Shown in pieces: positions 27,677 through 33,587 of a stretch of DNA of 33,587 nucleotides (the first letter of the stretch is position 1; each line of letters begins with the position of its first letter). The notes beneath the pieces were generated by a model. It searched no databases. It was given only the letters and a program-made list of their open reading frames with translations, and had not been told where the DNA came from. The translations under genes and the position numbers were made by a program. The stretch covers positions 1 through 33,587 of the forward strand of contig WGNV01000015.1 in NCBI GenBank assembly GCA_016124375.1, written 5' to 3'. The stretch is from Tepidisphaera sp. Lineage in GTDB: Bacteria; Planctomycetota; Phycisphaerae; Phycisphaerales; UBA1924.

Positions 27677-28968
27677 GGAGCGGCCTGTCCTGTTTGGCGG
27701 ACAAAATCAAAGAACCCCATCCGGACCTGGCCCAACACTGCATCGTGGCCGCCAAATAGAAACTGCCTGCCAAGGTTCACATTGAAGAACCGGCAGCTTG
27801 TCTCGGAAGCGTGCGCGCATGCGTGACACGCACCGCCGTCAACAGCGCACACCGGGTCATACAGGCAACGGCGCGTTCCCGCGATTCGGCCGAGCCAATC
27901 CTCCATTGACTGCTCGAACAACGCCGTGAGCGCCCCGATCGTTGCGCCGAAGGATTGGTTCGAGTAAATGGCAAGGCTCAGCGCTCGTGGGAGGACGTAC
28001 TCCGCCAGACTTGTCGGATCAAGTCCGCAAAGCATGCCGGCGTGCCGGAGCGCGGCATGGCTCAGAGTGTGAACGAGGCCAAAGACCATGCGGGCCTGCG
28101 GGTGCGCCGCATCGATCGTCTGCCGCAGATCAACTCCATCGAACATGGACACGAAGGAGGCACGCTCCGCCAGCACGCTCAGGATTTCCCGCCGCTGGAC
28201 CCGGCGTAGGTTCCGCAGCACATAGGCCATGTCCTTCGTCAGCCGGTTCAGGTTGCCTTCCGTCATGCCGATGTAGTGCATCCCCGCCCGTTCAACGAAC
28301 GGGACGTAACGCAGCATGTCTGCCGTGATTTCAATGAATAGCGGCTTGAGGCCGCCCACGTTCCAGTGCTCGCGCGCGTAGTTGGCGGCGTGCCGAGCAA
28401 GGAGGCTCGCGAGGCCAAGCCCTCGAAACTCCGGCGAAACTACCGTGCGAGCGATTCGGACCACGAGGTTCGTGTATTGACGAACGGTGTCCTTGTTCCA
28501 CTCCGTCCAATGGATGCCGCTCTCCGGGTCGGTAAACGGCGCGCTTAGCACCGCCGCGCGCGGCTTGTTCATCAAGAACGCCGTCGCCAGTTCGATGTAC
28601 CCAAGGACGTTGGGCAACAGAGGATCGTGGCACACCAGGATCAACGGCGAACGGCGGCCGTGCAACTCCTTTCCGCGATAGTGGTACTGAGAAAGCTGCA
28701 CATAGCCGCGCAGTTCGGCTTCCGTCTCAATCTCTTTGACCGTTACCGAGACGCGCCGCTGCCCAACCTCGATATCGTCCACGGCTTGGTACGCCGGCAG
28801 CAGCTTTGCGATGCCGTTCCTGCACCGAACATGCGCGTCCTTTGCGCTGCGGTACACCACGTCATCGCCCGGCCCCAGGCACGCAAAACGATGGGTCTGA
28901 ATCCGGCGGCCGTTATTCAGCCGATATCGCTTGGCGAGGTCTTTGAATTGGACGGACTTGACCTGCAT
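27673..28968 (-). CDS. GNAT acetyltransferase fused to DUF1998/DrmB-like domain
   Basis: A 431-residue protein in two parts. The GNAT part has the acetyl-CoA motif VVSPEFRGLGLASLLARH (176-193) and a later FVERAGM. The C-terminal part (about 295-410) has LVHTLSHAALRHAG, an IYSNQS motif, and Cys residues 368, 374, 381, 384 and 392 with a TSCRFFNVNLGRQFL ending. That ending matches my memory of the DUF1998 domain of DISARM DrmB. The helicase part of DrmB is absent. The start overlaps the Fic stop, and its stop overlaps the PLD start. Confidence 0.82.
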   Translation of the reverse strand: MQVKSVQFKDLAKRYRLNNGRRIQTHRFACLGPGDDVVYRSAKDAHVRCRNGIAKLLPAYQAVDDIEVGQRRVSVTVKEIETEAELRGYVQLSQYHYRGKELHGRRSPLILVCHDPLLPNVLGYIELATAFLMNKPRAAVLSAPFTDPESGIHWTEWNKDTVRQYTNLVVRIARTVVSPEFRGLGLASLLARHAANYAREHWNVGGLKPLFIEITADMLRYVPFVERAGMHYIGMTEGNLNRLTKDMAYVLRNLRRVQRREILSVLAERASFVSMFDGVDLRQTIDAAHPQARMVFGLVHTLSHAALRHAGMLCGLDPTSLAEYVLPRALSLAIYSNQSFGATIGALTALFEQSMEDWLGRIAGTRRCLYDPVCAVDGGACHACAHASETSCRFFNVNLGRQFLFGGHDAVLGQVRMGFFDFVRQTGQAAP

Positions 28969-30101
28969 CAGTCGTGACCCATGCTTTCCGCATCAGCGAG
29001 CCGGTAGCTAGTGCTTCTGCCCCTTCCAGTGTTTTGCGCGAGGATGCCGCGTTCCAGCAGTTCACGGATATCGCGCAGTGCCGTGTCGGTCGAGCATTTT
29101 GCCAGCTTCGCATATTTCGAGGTTGAAAGATATCCTTTGAAACCGTTGAGCATCCGGTTGATGACCAGCCGTTGACGGTCGTTGACCGGCGAGCGGTTGA
29201 TCCGCTGCCACACGCGCGCCTTGTAGAGCACCGTCGAGAGCGTTTGCTCGGCCCCGTCGATAGCGCGTCCCAGGCATCCGAGAAACCAATCCAGCCATCG
29301 TGTAATGTCCAAATCACCGCGTTGCGCCGCCTCCAGCCGCAGGTAGTAATCCTTCCGCTCGGCCTCGATCTGCGACGACATGCTGTAGAAGCGGTCCTTG
29401 GTTCCGTCAGCGCGCGCGAGCGACATGTCTGCGATCGCGCGCGCGATGCGGCCGTTGCCGTCCTCGAACGGGTGGATGGTCACGAACCAGAAATGGGCGA
29501 TGCCCGCCTTGAGCACGGGGTCTATAGATGCCGCGGCATTGAACCAGTCGATCAACCGGCGCATTTCCGATTCAAGACGATCCGCTTCCGGCGCTTCAAA
29601 GTGAACCTTCTCTCGCCCCATCGGACCGGAGACGACCTGCATCGGGCCGGATGCCTTCGTGCGCCACGCCCCGACGGTGATGCGGCCCATGCCGCTGCGC
29701 CCCGTTGGGAACAAGGCCGCGTGCCATCCGAACAGGCGCTCCTGCGTGAGCGGTGCCGCAAAGTTCTGCGTCGCGTCGAGCATCATCTCCACGACGCCCT
29801 CGACGTCCCGGCCCGCTTTGGGCAATCCGGCCACGTCGAGTCCCAGCCGTCGCGCGAGCGAGGACCGCACTTCGTCCGGATTCAGCTTCTCGCCCTCGAT
29901 TGCCGACGACTTCACCACGTCGCTGGTGAGCACCGCCAAGCTCGCTTCTGCACGCAGGTCGAACCCGAGCGCCTCCATCTTGCCGAGAAGGCGCCCCTGC
30001 TTATGCCGCACACCGGCCAAAACACCAGCCAGCGTTTTTCCGTCCCAGGAGAACGTGGGCCAGTCCGTGATTTCGTGTATGTACACCATCGTTTGCCGCA
30101 T
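28968..30101 (-). CDS. Fic-family AMP-transferase with C-terminal wHTH
   Basis: A 377-residue Fic protein. The N-terminal domain is DUF4172-like (FSWDGKTLAGVLAG), with an inhibitory helix SSAIEG at 65-70 that fits the class II arrangement. The core HPFEDGNGRIAR is at 210-221, the full Fic catalytic motif. A winged helix-turn-helix region follows at about 305-370 (STDTALRDIRELLERGI). Fic enzymes usually AMPylate proteins. The gene heads a translationally coupled operon, has a promoter and operator dyad upstream, and may regulate itself. M5 at 30089 is an alternative start. Confidence 0.9.
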   Translation of the reverse strand: MRQTMVYIHEITDWPTFSWDGKTLAGVLAGVRHKQGRLLGKMEALGFDLRAEASLAVLTSDVVKSSAIEGEKLNPDEVRSSLARRLGLDVAGLPKAGRDVEGVVEMMLDATQNFAAPLTQERLFGWHAALFPTGRSGMGRITVGAWRTKASGPMQVVSGPMGREKVHFEAPEADRLESEMRRLIDWFNAAASIDPVLKAGIAHFWFVTIHPFEDGNGRIARAIADMSLARADGTKDRFYSMSSQIEAERKDYYLRLEAAQRGDLDITRWLDWFLGCLGRAIDGAEQTLSTVLYKARVWQRINRSPVNDRQRLVINRMLNGFKGYLSTSKYAKLAKCSTDTALRDIRELLERGILAQNTGRGRSTSYRLADAESMGHD

Positions 30102-30112
30102 ATCCTGCGGTG

Positions 30113-30142
30113 ATTATGGCAGCCAATCGCCGCAGCAGTCAA
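30113..30142 (-). promoter_or_regulatory. Promoter of the Fic operon
   Basis: On the minus strand, TTGACT (30142-30137) as -35 and CATAAT (30118-30113) as -10 are 18 bases apart, and the Fic start codon follows 11 bases later. The spacer contains a TGCGGC copy, also found in the operator dyad. Confidence 0.7.
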
Positions 30143-30147
30143 GCGTT

Positions 30148-30170
30148 TTCGCCGCAATTGTTGCGGCGAA
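30148..30170. promoter_or_regulatory. Operator-like perfect dyad upstream of the Fic promoter
   Basis: TTCGCCGCAA (30148-30157) and TTGCGGCGAA (30161-30170) form a perfect 10-bp inverted repeat around TTG, flanked outside by AGCAGTC and GACTGCT. A related TTTGCCGCATA lies at 30093-30103 and 30182-30192. Fic's wHTH is a candidate binder. Confidence 0.65.
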
Positions 30171-30382
30171 TGGACTGCTTATTTGCCGCATACGCCCGGT
30201 GAGGCGATTAGGACCGTAAGGCTCATCGAGACTAACCGCCCTGATGGAGCGGAAGACGCGGCCCCTCTCCCGCTCCAAACCTCGCCCTCTACCCCCCAAC
30301 GAGCAGGTTCCTTCTCAGGCAATGCAGATAGACGGCAATCCCGTGACGCGGATGAGCGTCGGTGCTCTGTCGGCCTTGCCCC

Positions 30383-30490
30383 TCAGTCACGTTTCACGAT
30401 TTCACGGGAGAGCAGACCCTTGATGCCAAGCTCCCAAGCCCGAATTCCTTGTACGAAGAGTTCAACTGGCGTACTGTCACCCCGATTCAT
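30383..30490 (-). pseudogene. Recombinase C-terminal fragment 1, with att core
   Basis: Read on the minus strand, this frame encodes RGDSTPVELFVQGIRAW and continues for 18 more residues to a TGA. It has the same frame relative to the att core as the end of the left recombinase. The att core is CTGTCACCCCGA (30474-30485). It starts with an ATG (30490) but has no clear ribosome site, so it is read as a fragment or att arm and not as a separate gene. Confidence 0.6.
30386..30485 (+). repeat. Right-end att repeat, copy 1
   Basis: About 100 bases aligned with copy 2 (33360-33458): both start GTCA(C/G)GTTTCACG, share ATTCCTTG and GGCGTACTGTCACCCCGA, and are in the same orientation. Together they bracket the mer operon. 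Confidence 0.75.
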
Positions 30491-30593
30491 GACGACCGGT
30501 GGCGTCGTCAAGTGCTTGATCCGCATGCATTTACGGCAAAGTTCAAACACATCCTGCCAACCGATGGCTAGGGCAGGAGTATTGAACCGCCGA

Positions 30594-30615
30594 ACCTTGT
30601 ACTGCAGTTCAAGGT
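30594..30615 (+). promoter_or_regulatory. MerR-type operator upstream of merR
   Basis: ACCTTG (30594-30599) and CAAGGT (30610-30615) form a dyad with a 10-base centre just before the merR start. MerR-family proteins bind such dyads in long spacers. Autoregulation is likely. Confidence 0.6.
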
Positions 30616-30633
30616 CGTCTACACATTAACGGC

Positions 30634-31101
30634 ATGGACGACCAGGCATTCACTATCGGGCAACTCGCCAAGGCAGTCGGAGTTCCAACCTCGTCGGTTC
30701 GCTACTACGAGCGGCGAGGGCTCCTGACGCCGGACCATCGCAGTCGCGGTAACTACCGGCTCTTTGGCGCGACCGCACTGGAACGACTGCGCTTCATCCG
30801 AGCCGCCCAGGCGGCGGGGTTCACGCTCAAAGATATTGGACTGCTGCTGGACTTCCGGGACGGCGATGCGTCGCCATGTCGCGAGGTCCAGAACGTGATC
30901 GAGGTGCGCCTCGCAAAGGTAGATCGGGAGTTCGAGCACCTGCACCACGTACGAGACGTGCTTGGCCAATGGCTCAAGGTCTGCCGGAACGCCAAACGGA
31001 CCGGCCGGTGCGGGGTTTTGGAGCGGCTGAGCCGCCCCGATGAGCGCGGTATTTTCGAGAAGCGCGGGAGAAAACCGCGAGAACCCAGAGAATCCACTTG
31101 A
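30634..31101 (+). CDS. merR: MerR-type mercury-responsive regulator
   Basis: A 155-residue MerR-family protein. The N-terminal winged helix includes FTIGQLAKAVGVPTSSVRYY. Three cysteines at the positions expected for Hg(II) binding are present: in SPCREV (about 86), KVCRNA (about 117) and RCGVL (about 126). It would bend the mer promoter to activate merA and merTP when Hg(II) is bound. The C-terminal ~20 residues are basic and longer than in the Tn501 protein. It reads with merA and lies inside the repeat-bounded cassette. Confidence 0.92.
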   Translation: MDDQAFTIGQLAKAVGVPTSSVRYYERRGLLTPDHRSRGNYRLFGATALERLRFIRAAQAAGFTLKDIGLLLDFRDGDASPCREVQNVIEVRLAKVDREFEHLHHVRDVLGQWLKVCRNAKRTGRCGVLERLSRPDERGIFEKRGRKPREPREST

Positions 31102-31129
31102 CATTGAACCAAGGTGCAAGGCCGATACT
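31098..31129 (+). promoter_or_regulatory. MerR-type promoter of merA-merTP
   Basis: TTGACA (31098-31103) and GATACT (31124-31129) are 20 bases apart, the long spacing typical of MerR-activated promoters. The spacer carries CCAAGG and GCAAGG. It overlaps the merR stop. Confidence 0.65.
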
Positions 31130-31157
31130 TCATGTATCGAGGCATTGAGGAACACGG

Positions 31158-32597
31158 ATGACCGATTGCTGCAACTCCAATACGTATCAGCGCCAGCGCG
31201 CCGTCCGTCTCGTGATCATCGGCGGCGGGTCTGCCGCCTTTGCCGCGGCGATCCGTGCAACTGAACTGGGTGCTCGCGCGACGATCATCAATGACCGCCT
31301 GCCCATCGGCGGCACGTGCGTGAATGTGGGCTGCGTTCCATCGAAGACGCTGATCCGGGCGGCGGAGGCCCACCACCGCGCCGGGCACCACGCCTTCGCC
31401 GGCATCGAGTCACGCAGCCGGGTCACCAGTTTTCCGGCGATCATCCGTCAAAAGCGGGAACTGGTCGAGCAGCTCCGACAGGCCAAGTACCTTGATGTTG
31501 TCGATCCCCTGCCCGGCGTGCGTCTGGTCGAAGGTCGGGCGCGACTGGTCGCGCCCGAGACGGTCGAGGTCAATGGAGAGCGAATCATCGGCGATCGAGT
31601 GCTGATCGCAACCGGAGTCTCGCCGTTCGTGCCTGCGATTCCGGGCCTGGCGGACGCGGGCTACCTGACGAACGAGTCGCTTTTCGAACTGGATGATCTG
31701 CCGGAATCGCTCATCGTTCTCGGCGGGCGCTACGTGGCCTTCGAATGCGCCCAGATGATGGCACGGTTCGGATCTCGTGTGACCATCCTCCAGCGGTCAG
31801 ACCGGATCCTGCCCACCGAGACGGCCGACATTACTGACGCGCTGACCGCGTACATCCACGCAGAGGGAATCGAGGTCGTCACTGGAGTGGAGACGCGCGG
31901 CGTGCGCCGCGAAGGCGATCGGCTTGTCATCGATGCCCGTGCGCGTGGTGAGGCTCGGAGGTTCGAGGCCTCTCACATCCTCGCAGCGACAGGCCGACGC
32001 CCGAACACGGCCGGCATGGGACTCGAAGAGGTCGGCGTCGATCTCGATCGTTCAGGATTCGTCGTGGTGAACGACGTGCTGCAAACGTCCGTGCCCGGCG
32101 TCTATGCCGCGGGAGATGTGATCGGAGATCCTGAGTTCGTCTACACGGCGGCGTATGAGGGCGCCCTGGCCGCGGAGAACGCGATCAACGGTGATGCGCG
32201 TCGGCGTGACTACACCGCGTTGCCGTGGGTGGTGTTCACCGATCCGCAACTGGCCGGCGTGGGGCTCGACGAGCAGCAGGCGGAAGAGCAGGGAATCGAG
32301 GTTGAGGTCGCCACGCTGCCCCTCAGTCACGTGCCGCGCTCGTTGGCAGCGCGGGACACGCGGGGGTTTATCAAACTGATCCGCGACCGGGCGACGGACC
32401 GGCTTGTCGGCGGGCGCATCCTGGCCCCCGAGGGCTCTGAACTGCTGATGGAGATCGCACTCGCGATCCGTTACGGCATCACCGTTGAGCAGATTCGGTC
32501 GAGCTTCCATCCCTACCTGACGCTCGGCGAGGGCGTCAAACTCGCGGCCATCGCGTTCGGCAAGGATGTCGCAACCCTGAGCTGCTGCGCAACATGA
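31158..32597 (+). CDS. merA: Mercuric reductase (MerA)
   Basis: A 479-residue flavin disulfide reductase that reduces Hg(II) to Hg(0) with NADPH. FAD motif GGGSAA (about 22-27), redox-active GGTCVNVGCVPSK (about 51-63), and NAD-binding GGRYVAFECAQ are present. The C-terminal vicinal cysteine pair LSCCAT is diagnostic of MerA. The HMA-type N-terminal domain is absent; instead there is only a short CC-containing leader. The merTP ATG overlaps its stop. No organomercury lyase (merB) is present. Confidence 0.95.
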   Translation: MTDCCNSNTYQRQRAVRLVIIGGGSAAFAAAIRATELGARATIINDRLPIGGTCVNVGCVPSKTLIRAAEAHHRAGHHAFAGIESRSRVTSFPAIIRQKRELVEQLRQAKYLDVVDPLPGVRLVEGRARLVAPETVEVNGERIIGDRVLIATGVSPFVPAIPGLADAGYLTNESLFELDDLPESLIVLGGRYVAFECAQMMARFGSRVTILQRSDRILPTETADITDALTAYIHAEGIEVVTGVETRGVRREGDRLVIDARARGEARRFEASHILAATGRRPNTAGMGLEEVGVDLDRSGFVVVNDVLQTSVPGVYAAGDVIGDPEFVYTAAYEGALAAENAINGDARRRDYTALPWVVFTDPQLAGVGLDEQQAEEQGIEVEVATLPLSHVPRSLAARDTRGFIKLIRDRATDRLVGGRILAPEGSELLMEIALAIRYGITVEQIRSSFHPYLTLGEGVKLAAIAFGKDVATLSCCAT

Positions 32598-33322
32598 ACG
32601 GAGGCTGTGGCATGTCAAACACTCCCAACGACAATCAATCGCATGACTGCTGCGGGAACAGCGGGAACAGCGAGCGCGGCGCACTGGCAGGAAACACAGG
32701 CAACCGGGCCGAGCGTGCATCGATCGGAGGCGCGGTCGCAGCCGCCGTCTTGTCGTCCGCCTGCTGTTGGCTGCCGCTCCTGCTGTTGGCGTTTGGAGCC
32801 TCGGCCGCGGGCGTGAGCGCCTTCTTCGAGCGTTGGCGGCCGCTGCTCGCGGCAGCGGCGCTCATCATGCTGGGCATCGGCTTCTACCTCGTGTACTTCC
32901 GACGGACCACATGCGCAGGCGAGGGCTGCGGGACCGCGGCCTGCGCCCCCAACGCTGGCGGGCGACATGTGTTCACACAGGTCATGCTGTGGGTTGCGGC
33001 GGTACTTGTCGTCGGGTTCGTCCTCTTTCCCCGCTACGCCGGCATTGTGGCGCGGGCTGCATACGGCGATAGCTCGGCTGCCGCTCCCTCCGGCGCGTCG
33101 CTCGCCGTGCAGCGGTACACGGTCGAAGGGATGACGTGCGAGGCGTGCGCGGTGACGCTCCAGGCGGACCTGGCGAAGATCGACGGCGTCGCCTCGGCCA
33201 CGGTGGATTATGCGACAAAGTCCGCGCGGATCGAAACCGCCAAGCCAGAAATCGTGCAGGAGGTCTTGGCGGCAGCCAGACGACACGGCTACACGGCGAA
33301 GCCCGCACCCAACGAACCGTGA
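32594..33322 (+). CDS. MerT-MerP fusion, mercury transporter
   Basis: A 242-residue protein with a MerT-type first helix (SSACCWLPLLLLAFG), two more transmembrane helices (about 85-104 and 128-148), and a C-terminal HMA domain with GMTCEACA, the Hg-binding CxxC. In Tn501 MerT and MerP are separate; here one chain moves Hg(II) across the inner membrane and binds it. The start overlaps merA, so translation is coupled. Confidence 0.88.
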   Translation: MNGGCGMSNTPNDNQSHDCCGNSGNSERGALAGNTGNRAERASIGGAVAAAVLSSACCWLPLLLLAFGASAAGVSAFFERWRPLLAAAALIMLGIGFYLVYFRRTTCAGEGCGTAACAPNAGGRHVFTQVMLWVAAVLVVGFVLFPRYAGIVARAAYGDSSAAAPSGASLAVQRYTVEGMTCEACAVTLQADLAKIDGVASATVDYATKSARIETAKPEIVQEVLAAARRHGYTAKPAPNEP

Positions 33323-33359
33323 TCAGGCGACACGCCGTACCCGTGAGGGGCCATTCATC

Positions 33360-33464
33360 GTCAGGTTTCACGGTTTCACGGCCAGCAGAACCCGCGTTTC
33401 CGGCCTCCAGGAGCGGATTCCTTGAACAAAAAGTTCTATTGGCGTACTGTCACCCCGACTTTTC
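33360..33464 (+). repeat. Right-end att repeat, copy 2, with attR core
   Basis: The att core CTGTCACCCCGACTTTTC (33447-33464) is exact to the left junction. Upstream, 33360-33446 is the counterpart of copy 1. On the minus strand it encodes RGDSTPIELFVQGIRSW and ends at a TGA at 33368-33370. Sequence to its right is taken as chromosome or the next element. Confidence 0.8.
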
Positions 33465-33533
33465 AGAAGTTCAGCCGATCACGGGACTTACGTGAACCTC
33501 CCCCGACGGGGAGTGCGGCCCCAAGCCTCGAAA

Positions 33534-33552
33534 AGTAGTAGTTCCTACTACT
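33534..33552. repeat. Inverted repeat in the right flank
   Basis: AGTAGTAG (33534-33541) pairs with CTACTACT (33545-33552) around TTC. The first bases of the window (4-13) also contain ACTACTACTG. It may belong to the promoter of the next gene. Confidence 0.45.
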
Positions 33553-33573
33553 CGACGGGCGGAGGTTCGCACC

Positions 33574-33587
33574 ATGCCCCGGATCAC
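33574..33587 (+). CDS. Start of a gene in the right flank, partial
   Basis: GGAGG lies 10 bases before an ATG that opens MPRI at the end of the window. Too little is present to identify it. Confidence 0.4.

Noticed and set aside
30383..30490. An independent small gene
   Set aside because: Its frame matches the recombinase tail in the second repeat, and no clear ribosome site is found, so a recombinase fragment is simpler.

Overview
The window is a high-GC accessory region that reads as an integrated, plasmid-like mobile element of a Planctomycetota-type bacterium. The host assignment is inference. It rests on the ECF sigma factor paired with a very large Ser/Thr kinase-WD40 protein, on the style of the MobF relaxase and recombinases, and on base composition. 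No ribosomal or other marker gene is present.

Layout. Left junction (1-175): the 3' half of a tRNA, probably Pro(CGG), carrying an 18-bp att core. A large serine recombinase reads out of the junction on the minus strand, with a small conserved partner gene upstream. A minus-strand mobilisation and maintenance block follows (1879-6765): DnaJ-domain membrane protein, two further small or membrane proteins, a TraD/VirD4-type coupling ATPase, ParB, a DUF1232 membrane protein and one unknown. A variable section (6910-10440) holds an XRE regulator with a duplicated sensor-like domain, unknown proteins, a small serine resolvase overlapping a stand-alone WGR protein, a secreted Cys-rich protein and an IS3 transposase scar. 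An ECF sigma factor and a 1549-residue kinase-WD40 protein follow (10560-15816). Next come the MobF relaxase-helicase and a small partner (15949-19000), then a plus-strand operon of small proteins, a DNA methyltransferase and a ParE-type toxin-antitoxin pair (19539-21691). A hairpin-rich intergenic stretch leads into ParA, a small RHH-like protein and a RepL-like initiator (21833-23848). A Zn-ribbon membrane protein, a frameshifted membrane gene, a small XRE protein and an ArdC-type antirestriction protein complete this part. The element therefore has a relaxase, coupling protein, replication initiator and partition genes but no VirB-type channel, which suggests an integrative mobilisable element rather than a self-transmissible one.

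Two cargo modules lie at the right end. The first is a translationally coupled operon (27119-30101) of a Fic AMP-transferase, a GNAT protein fused to a DUF1998/DrmB-like C-terminus, and a single-HKD phospholipase D-like protein. It resembles a reduced DISARM-like set and is the best candidate for an undescribed defence system. The second is a compact mercury operon (30634-33322: merR, merA, and a merT-merP fusion).

The mer operon lies between two ~100-bp direct repeats that both contain the att core. Read on the minus strand, both repeats encode the same C-terminal peptide, in frame with the tail of the left-end recombinase. The att site therefore lies inside the 3' end of the recombinase gene. 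Integration would clip the protein's tail, and recombination between the two right-hand copies would excise or exchange the mer cassette.
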